A stretch of DNA of 64,000 bases from Stropharia rugosoannulata. Lineage: Eukaryota; Basidiomycota; Agaricomycetes; Agaricales; Strophariaceae. The stretch lies in assembly GCA_028532985.1 (NCBI GenBank), contig JANCIK010000002.1, positions 186,001 through 250,000 on the forward strand, written 5' to 3'. The notes below the pieces were generated by a model. The model worked only from the letters and a program-made list of their open reading frames with translations, did not search any database and was not told where the DNA came from. Shown one piece after another: positions 47,644 to 60,046 of this stretch. The position numbers and the translations under genes were made by a program. The stretch's first letter is position 1, and each line of letters opens with the position of its first letter.

Positions 47644-49604
47644 ATGCTTCGCAACATCGCAAAATGGATTCGAACTACGGAGATTCATAGCTATCGCGCT
47701 CGACCATTTATAGGAAAAAATAATGCATCTGGGAACTACACAAGGCAGCTCTGCAGACACTTTACGACGGATCTAACGCGTACTTCCGCCCAGCGAAGCA
47801 CGATATACGCGCTTTCAACGCCTCCGGGGAAAGGTGGTGTCGCGATTGTGCGCGTGTCCGGTCCAGATGCCCTCCTTGTATGGGACAAGATGGTGCGGTC
47901 TCATGATCCGAAAAAGAAGATGAAATCCCCAAGCCCGTGGAAAGTGCAGCGGTGTCGCATCGTGCATCCAATAAACGAATCGTTGATAGACGACGGGCTC
48001 GTTATTTACTTTAAAGGTGAATAGAACCATTTGTTTGTGCATCCTCATAACTAAAACTGGCCTACCTTCCATTTAGCACCATATTCGTTTACCACTAAAC
48101 CGACACTGGAACTGCACATCCACTCTGGCCGAGCACTGATTTCGGCGCTGCTTTCTTCTCTATCTTTGCTGCCCAACCTGCGGCCCGCCGAGCCTGGCGA
48201 ATTCACAAGACAGGCATTACTCGGTGGCAGACTGGACCTGACGCAAGTGGAGGGCCTTCATGATTTGATAGAAGCAGACACAGAGGTTCAACGGGTTTGG
48301 GCACTTGGAGGAGCTGGGGTGCGTAAGAACTCTTCTGTGCATCATGAATACAGAAATAACATATATCTGACAGGGAGACACTCGAACAGTGTACGATTCT
48401 CTGCGCGGACAGATTATTCATTGCTTAGCACAAGTTGAGGCTCTCATTGACTTCGGTGAAGGGGAGGACCTAGAAGAAGGCGTTTACGAACAAGGTGAGT
48501 GCCCTATGTCAGTTATCCGCACCACTCTGACTTTGTACATAGCAAGGAGTGAGGCGATCTCGCTTCTTGACCAAATTCGGAAACACCTGGGAGATAATAG
48601 ACGAGGGGAGGTCGTGCGGTCAGGCATTAAGCTAGCGATCTTCGGTCCTCCCAATGCCGGAAAGAGTAGTCTGTTTAACTATCTCGGTAAGTCGTTTATT
48701 AGGATCACTATCTTGTACTCAACTTCTTTTTTATGATATTTCAAGCAAATCGTGAAGCATCAATCGTTACTCCCATCCCGGGTACAACTCGCGACGTCTT
48801 ACAATTAACGCTCGACATTGGCGGGCTTCCTGTCGTGGTTTCTGACACCGCCGGCCTACGAGAAACAGACGACGTCGTCGAAGGCATCGGTGTACAGCGC
48901 GGCATAGAAGCGTACGTCTAATTCTATACCTCTATTTTGTGCGAGCTGAGTTATACCTGCAGTGTCGAAAATGCTGATGTGTCCATATGCGTCCTACCTC
49001 TCCCCGACATCTTAGATGCCAATACGCAGACAATTACTATTCCGCTTTCCGTTCGCCACCTCATCAGGAAGAACACTTTATTTCTGTTAAACAAGGCCGA
49101 CCTTGCCGTACCTCAAAAGTTGAACGATGCCTTAATTCAGGCTTCAGGGTCTGTTGGCGTTCAGATGCTCGGCAGGACATGGACGACAAGTATAACGACC
49201 GGTGCTGGCGTGCACGAATTCGTTGACGGACTCTCTCGGTCGTTGAAAGCAGAGTAAGGCTCTGCTATTTACACTGCCTGTCAATAAGCTAACCTTTCTG
49301 ATTTCAGGCTCGATATTGATACTATCAGCACCGCCCACGCTCCCATCATCACCCGGGAACGGCACCGCACACACCTGGAGGCAGCGTGCAAGTTCTTGGA
49401 GGCTTTCCTCGCCCTACGTATGTCCACTTCTTGGTGTCGTCACTCGTGAATGCGTTCTTATCGATACTGTTAGCCCCAGCAGAAGTGGTGTTGGCTGCAG
49501 AAGAGCTACGTTATGCGGCGCAGTCGGTAGGAAGGGTAACTGGAGAAATCGGCGTGGAGGATGTGCTTGATGCTGTGTTTCGGGATTTCTGTATCGGAAA
49601 GTAG
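47644..49604 (+). CDS. mitochondrial tRNA modification GTPase MSS1 (MnmE/TrmE)
   Basis: With MTO1 (MnmG) it installs the 5-carboxymethylaminomethyl-type group on wobble uridine of mitochondrial tRNAs. The basic N-terminus [20 protein letters not shown] fits a mitochondrial import signal. Domains in order: folate-binding N domain ([40 protein letters not shown]), helical domain (LIEADTE), then the inserted G domain with G1 [13 protein letters not shown]2 [11 protein letters not shown]3 DTAG and G4 NKAD, then the C-terminal helices ending in the conserved FCIGK motif, whose Cys is needed in the family. Introns lie near 48015-48075, 48318-48372, 48495-48540, 48687-48742 and others. All signature residues are present. 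Confidence 0.93.
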
Positions 49605-50094
49605 TTCATTAATGCTCAACATTCCGATGCTTTTGGGGTTAACGTACACTACATTGATTGGCCATATTTCGGTTTGATCAAGCTTGACCTGGACCTTTTA
49701 ATCGTTTTTAATTGATAATTTAATCACGCAAAAAGAGCTAAGACCTAGTACTTACCTGTACTTACCTACACCCCGCTAATTTGTGTCAATGTTCAATCCC
49801 CATTTAAAAATAAGCAGTTGCTAGACAAAGCCCAGTTGAGCCAATGGACATGTCCGCGTTGCTGCGCAGGGTTACAGCCCGCGAAAGATTAATGATGAAA
49901 GCAGATGAAAGGCTGAGAAATGGAATCGAAGCAGCGAGCAACAGCCAAACGCATTACATAATCCATCACACGAGGGGGAAGAGTCCACCCATGTCGTTTC
50001 TTATAAACATCATTGTCAATCCCGCCGAATACCCTTCACGAGATCGCTCCCTCTAACTAAAACCTTCTGTCCCAAAAATACAATATCATAAGCC
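49605..50094. other. short intergenic region
   Basis: MSS1 terminator side and calcineurin B promoter. A 70-codon frame at 49844-50056 has no features and overlaps the probable leader; not called. Confidence 0.5.
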
Positions 50095-51001
50095 ATGGGT
50101 CAATCACGTACGTCCCCTCTCCATGTACGGGCAAGCACAAACGTTAAATCAATCCGCATACAGCTTCGCAGTTTATGGAGGACATGGAAAGGCGGTCCAA
50201 CTGTGCGCACCGTCCGTGGACCCACTATGGCCTACTGACGATGATGCACCTTGCGCAGTTACCCAGCCCGAGTTGGAGCGCCTCAAGAAGCGGTTCATGA
50301 AGCTCGACAGGTACATACGGCGTCTTCTCATCGCACTTCTCGCCCGCTGACGTTCCGCAGCGATGGTTCAGGATCGATCGACCGCGAGGAGTTCCTGCAA
50401 ATACCGCAGATTGCGACGAATCCGCTGGCGTCGCGTATGATCGCCATTTTCGACCAGGAGTGGGTCTTATTTTCCGGGCTGGTCTGGAACGCCGACTAAT
50501 TGATCGCCCGACAGTGGTGGAGGCACCGTCGACTTCCAAGAATTCGTCGGGGGATTGAGCGCCTTCAGCAGTCGAGGCGGCCGGGAAGAGAAGCTACGCT
50601 GTCTGTTTCATTCCTCCATCACCGGTCCTTTTTCGTGCTTCTGGCTGACCGATTACGTCTAGTCGCCTTCAATGTGTATGACGTCGATCGCGATGGGTTT
50701 ATCTCGAACGGAGAGCTGTTCTTGGTGCTCAAGATGATGGTTGGCAACAATCTCAAGGTAAGCCAGATAAATAACACTCTTACACCCCTCTGACCCGCGG
50801 ATAGGACCAACAACTACAGCAAATTGTTGATAAGACAATCATGGAGGCTGATCAAGACGGAGATGGCAAACTGAGTTTCGAAGAGTTTGCGCAGACTGTG
50901 GCGAATACGGTGCGATGCTCACTTTCCCAAAATTGCCCATTGGTGCTAACAGGTGAATGTAGGACATCGTCAAGCAAATGACTCTAGAAGACTTGTTCTG
51001 A
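50095..51001 (+). CDS. calcineurin regulatory subunit B
   Basis: Calcium-binding subunit of the Ser/Thr phosphatase calcineurin. Exons join to [18 protein letters not shown] then [20 protein letters not shown]. The N-terminal Gly after Met is the expected myristoylation site. Four EF hands: [12 protein letters not shown], a second around [10 protein letters not shown] (its opening split by an intron near 50462-50514), [12 protein letters not shown] and [12 protein letters not shown]. The linker [12 protein letters not shown], which contacts the catalytic subunit in known structures, is kept. It ends [11 protein letters not shown]. About 175 residues, normal length. Six introns; two first exons are small (50095-50107 and about 50159-50202). 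Confidence 0.93.
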
Positions 51002-51661
51002 TTACATGACGATAGACAGTCATACTCACCTTCTGACACTGCCGCCCCGGAGACGCCCATACCCCATCTTAATATCTCTCCATCATACCCGCTTTCATCT
51101 CGAACTCTTTGAACGGCTAGACGCTGACCCTGCGCATCGCTGTAAAGAAGCAACACACAACTTATTACGACCACGCAGTGGGAAACACCACTGACTATTA
51201 CTCGTCATTCATAATCCGTTCACAAGCCAGAAAACACCTACCATCGTCCTGTTTGCCTTCTTTCTTTGCTTATCAGTAATTGTTGTATGTAATGGATAGG
51301 ACCAAACAAGTAGTCGGTCCACGAAGCTCATCGTGAACTGGTAATTCCGCCGCGATAAGGTTACGAAAGGAGACATGTTTTCATTGGAGTTTGCATTGTC
51401 TGTATCGTTACATTTTTGCTCAGGTACATACTGGAAGGAAGAAATTGCAATAAACATGCAGCCATCATCTGGAAGTTTTAATTAAGTAGTGTCCACTCCA
51501 TTAGCCCCGTGCGGGGTGTGCCGTAGATGTAGTACAGCTTGAAAAAGTCTTTTTGGCCCTCTACAAATGCAGCCATATGGCCATATAACCCACTTGAACC
51601 GCTAAAGGAAAAAGAAAAGGTTACGTCGTAGCTCTGCTGACTTCCAGCCGCCACCATCCCT
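51002..51661. other. intergenic between convergent genes
   Basis: 3' regions of CNB1 and the P450. Nothing else supported. Confidence 0.5.
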
Positions 51662-54362
51662 TCACGCGATATCGAGATCAGCTTTTCGCCCCTCCATGGT
51701 CATCCACAGCCCACCCTGTCAGCAGCACAATCAATCAGCGATACGCTCCAAAGCCATATGCAGATAGATAACCATGTGTCATGGAAAATGACGGGGCTGA
51801 TCAGGACACAACTCACCTTGACATACATCGTGAGATGCGTCCCAGGGACAATCTTTTCGCGCGCCTTGCGCCCACCGCACGCCGACCAGTCCTCGGGCGG
51901 TTTGCTGGCCTCGGGCTGCGCTTCCGGCGCCAGCTTAAATTGCGTAAATTGCTGTAGCAGGCGCACGAGGAAGAACGAGACCTCCTGGTACGCGAATTGT
52001 TGCCCGAGGCAGATGCGCGGGCCGGCGTTGAACGGGCTGAAGATGAACGGGTTCGGCGTCAGGTATTTGTGTAGCCGCGCGTCGAGGAAGCGGTCCGGGT
52101 CGAACTCGAGAGCTGGGATCGCAAATGTATGTTAGCCTGTCAACGCTTTCGAAGGAGAAATGATAAAGCAAGTACCGTCTGGCCCCCACAAGTCGGTTCT
52201 CCGGTGCATGAGCATGATGGCATAGATAATTCTGCAGTAGGGCGTGGTTAATGCCACTGGACGGTTATAACGTGAGAGGATCCCGCACCTTGTGTTAGCT
52301 GGAACGTAGTAAGGCTTGGAGCCAGGCGTTTTCGTGTCCCACACCGTAGCTCTGTTGGACGTACGGCTGTCGAAAGGACTGGGAAAAGCGAATCGATATG
52401 AGGAGGAAGAATACAAATAGCACGGAAATGAGAACTTACACTGCCGGGTAGAGTCTGAGAACCTCTGTTACATTAAGAGCATAAGTAAACTCATATACAC
52501 ATACGAGGCAAATGAAAACGCACCATTTATGAAAGCCCTCAAAAATTTCATGTCGCGGATGTTATCATACGTGGGCCGTTCGGTAGGGCCGACTTTGTCC
52601 ATGATCTCCTTGTACAGCCGATCTGATATTTTGGGGTGTTCACAAAGCATATACAAAGAATAGGTAAGCGTGCATGCAGTCTGATATGTTCGACTTGGTT
52701 TAGTCAAAGCTAAAAATGACGATCTTTACATTTAAACTCACCGTATCCCGGCCAGCTACTAATAGATTAAGCAGCTGCAATACTTGTTCAGCACCTGGTT
52801 AGAATTTTAAACGTGACTCAAGCGACTCACTTCATCCTTCAGAACAGTCACGTCTGGGCATCTCATTTGTCAACCGTCTATCCACTTAGGTGACACGATT
52901 AATATGCATACCTTGGGTATGTTGAATCAAATGAGACAACAGCGTATCGTCTTCTTCGATAGATTTGTTCCCAGCGAGTGCCACATTCCTCTTGTTGAGC
53001 GCCTCAAAGAGGACGGGCTCCGTAAACTTATCCATAGTCCTTCTTAGCGGTTTGATCTCGTCGCGCCAGAACTCAATGAGCGGCCAGCTGGGGCCCATCC
53101 TCCCGCGGTATGACGTGCTTATCTGCCCTTGGAGGAAAGCATCAACAAAGACATTCGATGGATGGTTGCGGAATGCGGGAGAGTTGGCGAGCGGTGAATA
53201 ATCCGGGTAGGGTAGGCCTGCTGACAATGACTCGACATTGTGTCCAAAGAGGAACTGCGTGGCAGAGTCAAGAGTAAAGCGGGAGACCAAGTCCTATAGA
53301 ATATGTTATAATTGGCGCACAAACACCTGGACACCAAGATCTCGCATACCTGAAAGTCAATTGGGAATCCCTCATCTAAACGCGCCCTAGCCTGCTTAAG
53401 AGCGCTATCCGCGTTCGCATCAAACATATCGAAGTGGCTAATCCGATCCCGCGTAAAGAATGGGCGGGTCATAGTACGATGAAATCTGCAAATACATCGT
53501 TGAATGATACGTTCCTTCTGGGGGATTAGGAAAAACATACTTCCACATTTCCCCTACAAGCACACACGTTAGCACAAAAGTAGTGCCGTGAGCCAATACA
53601 ATCACATACCATCTGAATTAAACACGCCTGTGCCTAAAAGTGAATTGAATTGAAAGTTGAAGTTGGGACCTAACAGCGATGATACATTAGTGCCGCCGGG
53701 GAAAGGAAATAGGCTCAACCACACGCCTTTCTCATAAGCATCGAATTGGGTCGCGAGAATTTGCTGTTAAGATGTCATTTCAGTCCACGACTGGCGCACT
53801 GTCGCCGCATGCCTCGCACCTTAATATGTTCCGGTTCTGCAGTAACAATCTACACAAAGATTACATTCAATCATCATCGTGCATAAGCGGAAATTGGACA
53901 TACCCTGTTGTCAGATAACAGCCTCAACTGATACGTGGGCCCATATTTCTCCATCCAACTCAAAAAGCCGTCCCCTTTGGAATGAAGGAATTGCGGCACC
54001 ACGTCAGTTTGTTTGACGGTATCCTAGAACAAACCCCTACCTGGATAACCAGCTTTCAGTTCTTGGACCATCTGCGACATCAGGGACAGTCCCGCGAAAT
54101 GAGGCCATTCTTCAGCGACGTTAGGAGGGAGGAACGCCCCGCTTGCTGCTGCACTCCTGGAGTCACGATACCTAGAGAAATAACGCTTTGCGATGAAGAG
54201 CACGGGGTGTATCACCACCAGCGCTAAACCGATAAGCCAGAAAGGAGGAGAGGTGCCGAGTTCAAGCTCAGATATTTTGAAAGCCGCGAAGACCAGCAAG
54301 GAAGGGAACAGCAGAGTGGGGCTTAGTCGCAGCAGAAAGAGAATTCCAGGCGGTACGTCCAT
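51662..54362 (-). CDS. cytochrome P450, CYP63-like
   Basis: Membrane-bound monooxygenase of the endoplasmic reticulum. The start at 54362 gives hydrophobic segments at about residues 5-27 and 38-58. Then [20 protein letters not shown] (C-helix Trp/Arg region), the I-helix [10 protein letters not shown] near 52730, ExxR as EVLRLYP near 52440, PERF-region ([11 protein letters not shown]) and the heme loop [19 protein letters not shown] with the Cys ligand. It ends GRKADLDIA at 51662. The overall order matches the fungal CYP63 family of white-rot fungi, which oxidises alkanes and aromatics; family assignment is by motif resemblance. About ten short introns. No lesion was seen in the parts I joined. 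Confidence 0.85.
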
Positions 54363-55944
54363 CGCTTTACCAATGCCTCAGTCGCAAATCAGTTCAGTGC
54401 GATGGTTAGGGGAGGGGATAGCGGTGGACAGCATATGCGGGCTGCGTAGTATTTATATCCAGAAAAGTGGGTGATCTTGCTTGGTCGTAGGCCTGCCGTA
54501 CGTAAATAGTATATTTTGCCCGACCGGACACGTATATTGCGGTTCAGGCCCAGCATTCAGGGATCATCAGGAGCTATCGCAATGAGCAGCCGGCCGTATT
54601 TTTAGCTCCACGGGCATGGACTGTAGGTGCCCGGCGCGCCGCAAGCACCACTCCGAGATGCACCACCCCGCCACCCTAGACCGTTATCGCGATGTACACA
54701 GTCCAAAAGGGGGGTTCGAGATAGAGTCGACTAATAGAAACAGATCGCTGAATAATGGGCATAATAAGAAAGAAGGCAGGACGCGCCTTCCTGAAAATTT
54801 CGTCGTGATTCGCAGACCCTTGCGCTGCTCCGGAAATAAACCGTCGGCCCTCACGATGGCGGGTCCGCTAGGCGATCATATGAATGTCGCAGTATTAGAG
54901 CAACTCCAAGGCGGTTGGTTATAGCCATGGAGATTTCAGCCCTCCGATGAAGGCGTATGGCGCGACTCAGAATACCTGGCGCTGTCGTAAGCTGATTTTA
55001 TCTGGTGAGATACGCTTAGGAAGAAGTCTGTCCGCACGCACACACAAGCCAGAGGATCACAATAGTTCTTCTCCGTCTTATGTCCGTGTGTGGTCATATG
55101 CTGGATTGGACTGGGCACCTGCTTTCTGAGAACCTCGGGACTTCTCGACGTCACAGGATATGTGATCTGAGCAGTATGTCTTTCTATATTTTTGTCGGAC
55201 CGCGCACCGTTCCCAAATCAGCCCAAGTGTATTGGATTTTGACGTCTGCTCGCCCGACTGGGAGTGTGCGCTCTCATGACTGTCCCAACCCCAAGGGACT
55301 TATGTCGTCAGTATTGAGCGTCAAATGTAACTCATTCAGGCCTGTCCAATACCGGAAGTGACGTACTTTGTTATCTGCAAGGTACACACCCGATTCATGT
55401 CCCATGGCGGGAAGGCTAAAATAACCAATCGAGAATGGGGCAGTAAATTATATACTTATGGGCGTAGAGCAAATCACCGCCAAGCACGAACTGAACGGAC
55501 GATCCTTATTATTAGAAAGGCACGGCTGAATTAGGGGATTATCAGAGCACACCTGTCTAATGGATGGATCCTCGGAAGCGTAAAACAGCCCACGAGAATA
55601 ACCTGCTGTTAGGGTAAATGTTTACCAGGCGCCGGATCCCGTAAGAGTATCGGACACTGAGTTTCAACGACACTACTCCACCTCCGAGTTCTACCCTGGC
55701 GCACAGCCTACAAGAAGCCTGACGCCACCGGGCGACGTCAGCATTAATCGTTCAGAAGCCGAGCATATAGATTTTTTTCATTGTATTTTGATCCAGTTCA
55801 CAACACGAAAAAACATCTGAGAAAAGACAGGAGCTCAGATAACGAAGACATAGGAGACAATACTGCTCAGGCCATATGCAACATTAAGAACATACCTAAA
55901 TTACATTGATACACTGCGCTGAGAGAACGCCGGACCGCCTTAAT
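54363..55944. other. intergenic, no gene supported
   Basis: Contains the P450 promoter side. A plus-strand frame of 102 codons at 54616-54924 has no recognisable features and no supporting signals. The sequence looks ordinary. Confidence 0.5.
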
Positions 55945-57367
55945 TTACTCGTTCTTCCTCTTCACCGTAGCCTTGGGGCGCGTGCTACCTATAGTGTAGC
56001 CCACCGTCCCCAGCAGCACGAACAGGGCACCGGTCCACAGCATCCGGCTGTCCACTTGCTGCAGCTGCTTCGTCGGTCCCGTCCCAACGAACGCCATTCC
56101 GAGCGTGTCCATAACTGCGTCCATATTAACCCCAAGAACACCAAACGCCCCTGCCTGTAGGCCCAGTGCCCGGCTAATCGCCGCGAGTATGTGCATGAGG
56201 GCGCCGCGGACGGCGAGGCCGACCTGCGAGACGCCGATAACGCTGATCACCAGACTCACGGCCTTGCGCACGACGAGCACGAGCGTCACCGTGAGTGAGC
56301 TGACGCGCGTTGTCAGCCGATGCACGCCCGAGACGCAGAGCAGCTGCGTGACCGTGTTGAGGACCAGGGGTATGAAGACCTGTGGCACAGAAAAGGTGAG
56401 GCGCAGCGCGCTTTGCGATAGAGAACTAGATAGCGGATCCTGGCTAATAGTTAAGAGTGAAGCATTTTTCACCTGGGGAAAGATGTGGATCGGGAGATGT
56501 GGGAGGGAGAAAGGAGGAGGGATGTCCAGCGGAAGCGCACTCGTCAAATTGGCCGACGTTGGTATGGGAATAGGCAGACTCCACTGAACCCGTGAGCTCT
56601 GGTTGATCATGTTTTTCAGTTGGGCGACAAGATCCGGGAGAAGGGGGTAGAACATGGGAAGACCCACGAAGTGAAGATAGAACATGGACTCTTGCCAGGG
56701 AGCAGGACCTCCTGACCCAGAATCCAAGGTCGGTCTCCCGTATTTCGTATATGTCCAATCTTGTACCAGACCTAAGAAGCCTCCTAGAACCAGCGCAAGG
56801 GTGAGAATGGCAATTCCTTTGATGTACAAGTAGGTGTCCGACTGCGAGGTGGACTTGGTATATGAAGGTTGTGCAGAAAGCGTTGTCAAGATCACCCCAG
56901 CGGTTACCAAAAGCACCGACATAACTTGAGTCATGGAGTACCTATAATTCAGGGAAGTTGAAAAACGGATCCGGGGCGAACCTGCAGACTTACCTTTTCT
57001 TGGAGATCAGCCATCCCAGGACTAAACTGATTATGAGTCCGCCGCTCCGGAATATGATATGCACCGACATCGGAATATTGTACGCGAACGCAGCGTTGTT
57101 TAACAAGGATAGGATGTAGAACAAGGTGACTTGCGCAAGGTAGCTCGCAATTGGAACCCTGCGCGGCCTAAACCGAGGTCCAAAACGCGTCCATACCAGA
57201 AATTTCGGCAGCCCATAAAGCGTGATGACCATAAACTGGAAGAAAGTCAGCACGGATCCTGCTTTCGGGTACTCCAATGCTATTTGCTCCAAAGTGATGG
57301 CATTGGTGCAGCAGCCACCGAATATCAAAGAAATAGTAGTGGCCCAGTTTGATAGAAGGGACAGCAT
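55945..57367 (-). CDS. UAA-family nucleotide-sugar transporter (YEA4/SLC35B4-like)
   Basis: Golgi or ER antiporter for UDP-sugars such as UDP-GlcNAc or UDP-xylose. The start at 57367 gives MLSLLSNWATTISLIFGGCC (helix 1), then CTNAITLEQI, LTFFQFMVITLYGL, NNAAFAYNIPMSVHIIFRSG (family-typical conserved stretch) and SLVLGWLISKKRYS joined across an intron at about 56988-56943. Later: GIAILTLALVLGGFLGLVQD, VFIPLVLNTVTQLLCVSGVH and LTVTLVLVVRKAVSLVISV. It ends VKRKNE. Odd: 56475-56383 (93 bases, GTGAAA...CACAG) has intron ends but is open in frame, so a 31-residue insertion may be spliced out or kept. The family usually has no such insert, favouring removal. About 10 membrane helices. Confidence 0.85.
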
Positions 57368-58226
57368 GAGGATAACGATGATTTAAGTTAAGAGCTGGTA
57401 GTATTCAATGGTAGAGAGACCATATCCTATAGTTTTGTGCCAGTTAGTTTTAGTTGTTTCCAGTTGTGTCCAAGTTGTGTCTCGAGCCGGTCTCGAGTCG
57501 CGTTACATGGCGCGGGTGGGCTAGGGTACCGGAGACACGTAAATCAACACGTGTCAGATATCCTCGATTAAGCCTGCCCTAAGTTCTATAAATTTAGTAA
57601 GTATTAAACAATCTGCAGAGTTGTTGGTCTCAAGTCTAATCGCACAACAGCACCTACGTTAGTAAAATTCGACTATGGTCAAGTAGAAGGTGGAGACCGC
57701 CTTTCAGAATGTTACAGTAACAAGGCAGACGCGAAGAGATGCGATTATGTCGAAGGTCGCTGATTTTTTTTTGGTCTGCTGCAAGCCGAATAGCCTTCTG
57801 CTAAAACAAGAGCCGACACGCCGCGGAAATTACAAGTATACCATCGCAGACCGGTTCACCCTTCCGCTCAATATGAAGTGTTTACAACTTAGAAAAGTCA
57901 GCATTTAACCCTGCTTGGCATGGCAAAGTAAAAGCACCCGTACAAAGCTCGCGGAGAATTGTGCGGAATATCTTAGGCATATACGACCGCAGCGTGGGAT
58001 GACGCTGCGCAGAGAAGATAATTGAGTTCATCGGACAGGCTTGAAAAATAGCACTTATCCTATGGCGGGTTCGGGCAGGTAAGCATATGGAACTCGTAAC
58101 GTGGTATGTTATAGCGAGCACTGCGGGTGAAGAAGCTCCGCTGGTGCCTAAATAATAAGGACAGTTTTGCATCTTCGCTCACTTAGAAGGGAGCTGATCG
58201 TGCAACGCTATCTGTCGCGATCACTT
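57368..58226. other. intergenic, no gene supported
   Basis: Transporter promoter side and WDR89-like 3' end. Short frames at 57690-57908 and 57882-58172 lack features. Confidence 0.5.
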
Positions 58227-59795
58227 TCACTTTCTAGCTCTTTTCCCCGTCTGCGTGGAGGACAGGTCAATCAGAAAACGTGGTGTGGACAGAAATGAAA
58301 TACACACGCGCTCCTCGTCTTCAGGTGATTGCCTCTTCCGGGCCTTCGGCGACGCGACATCCACCTCCATTGCGTCGTCGTCGGCTTGACTGTGATTATC
58401 TGGCACCGTGTCCAGAGGAACGGGCAAAATAGGCCAGACATTAATTTTACCGTCTTCACCGCCCGTGACGAGCGTTTGGTGCTATTTTGGAAGAAATTGA
58501 ATGAGTCGATGGAGCGCGAGATATCACGATTTGGGGCACGCACAACTTCGTCCCACAGTACATCGCGAACCACACCTGAGTGTCCATGTGTCCATGTCTT
58601 GTGCAAACACCACGGAGCATCGGGTGCGGAGAAGTCTATATTGCTTAGCAGGGCGATGTCTCCTCTTCATTCAAATTCAAACGTCAATAGGAATTGAATA
58701 TACATGTGGCAGACTGCTACTCACTGGTGAGATCCCGTGAAAACGCTGAGCTTGGGAGAGTTACTGCTGCGCGCGGTGATGAAATAGTCTGTGACCCATT
58801 CTCTGCCACTGTGAAGAACAGGAGTTCTGAGATCCAGGCTCATCAGCTGGTCAAGCTGGATACGTGACGGTCAATGCTGGTGATACAATGTCATGAAAGA
58901 TGGTACTCACGTCATAATTCCAAGTACTGAAAGTTTCCATATCACTGCCTGCCCAAACGACCGCTTTTGCAGGGTCAGACTCGTCTGTCATCCACCCCGC
59001 GCGGGCAATGCTGCATCCCCAGTTGCCGACCTGTAATCCTGCCTCGTCTTCGTCGTCTTCGTCTGCATTCGATGTGCAAAGGAGACCATCTGAGGAGCCT
59101 GATAATATGATATTGCTATTCGTCTCGCGGTCACGTCGGGGAGCAAAGGAAAGCGTTGTAACGTCGTCTGAATGTGTGGAATCATGACTTCTCAATGACT
59201 TGGTAGGATTTCGAGGATCCCTACATTTTTATCTTAGTACCCTTCGCGCGAGGAACATCAGCCCGCCGTACCAGTAGACGATAGACGCTTCCTCTGTTTT
59301 AGTGTTCAGATCGGTTCCGCCAGCCACTGTCAAGCCATCCGGAGAGACAGTGCAGCTAAGCAGAGCCTGCTTTTTGGCTGGATTAGTGACTAACAAAATC
59401 TCCATGAGCTGTCAGAACATTCAGGCATAACAAGGAGTAATATATTCCTTACTTTTAATGCCGGGCGAATTGGCACGCAGATCCCAAGCGACGATGCTGC
59501 CGTCCTTGCCTGACGATAACAGACATTTTTGTGCGATCCCGCCTAGATTGTCTATAGTCTGGAGAGACGTCGTTCCGATATCGTGTCCGTGGAGGGTCTG
59601 TATTTTCTTGAGCGTCGTGCTATCAAAAACATCGATTACATGCGAAGACGGCGCCGCGATTGAAGCAGCATAGAGCCCGGGAAGAGTGCATATATTCAGT
59701 GCGTATCCATCTGCGACTGAGGAATACGCTGTCCGTCTGGGGGACTTTTCGTCTTGAATATTCGGAGACACTAGAAGAGGGCGGTATCCTTCCAT
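58227..59795 (-). CDS. WD40 protein, WDR89-like
   Basis: Beta-propeller scaffold; the molecular role of the WDR89 family is not established. The start at 59795 gives MEGYRPLLVSPNIQD. Repeat blades: IQTLHGHDIGTTSLQTI, LLSSGKDGSIVAWDLRAN, ALLSCTVSPDGLTVAGGTDL, LRSHDSTHSDDVTTLSFAPR, ILSGSSDGLLCTSNADEDDE, HSGVVRDVLWDE and LVTGGEDGKINVWPI. The end is acidic then basic (ADDDAMEVDVAS, GKRARK), with a likely nuclear signal. Five or more introns. The last one (about 58309-58253, 57 bases) has no stop and keeps frame if retained. It shares a 251-base divergent promoter with SWD1. Confidence 0.75.
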
Positions 59796-60046
59796 TTTTT
59801 GTAGATTTTCTAGGTTTTTAATTTTTACGCTTCAACGGCGAACGACGATAAAATGTGTTGGCAGTGAAGAAAAAGAAGGTATTTGCGCGTGCTTGGCCAT
59901 CAACATCATCGTTCTCAACGCCCGCGTCATTGACCAGGCTCAATTCATAACTACCACTTACCCTACCTCCAAGACCGGCTTGAAGCTGCGAATGATGTAT
60001 GGGAGCTCTTTCTGTGTATAATCTCTTGGGCTACGACCACCGAAAA
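59796..60046. promoter_or_regulatory. divergent promoter of WDR89-like and SWD1
   Basis: 251 bases separate the two start codons. No clear TATA box is seen on either side, as common for housekeeping genes. Head-to-head spacing this short makes shared control likely; that is inference. Confidence 0.5.

Noticed and set aside
54700..54730. GGTTCGAGAT resembling a tRNA T-arm
   Set aside because: No matching acceptor, D-arm or anticodon stem could be paired around it.
54616..54924. 102-codon frame in the P450-transporter gap
   Set aside because: No motif, membrane segment or splice partner; its composition does not differ from the surrounding non-coding DNA.
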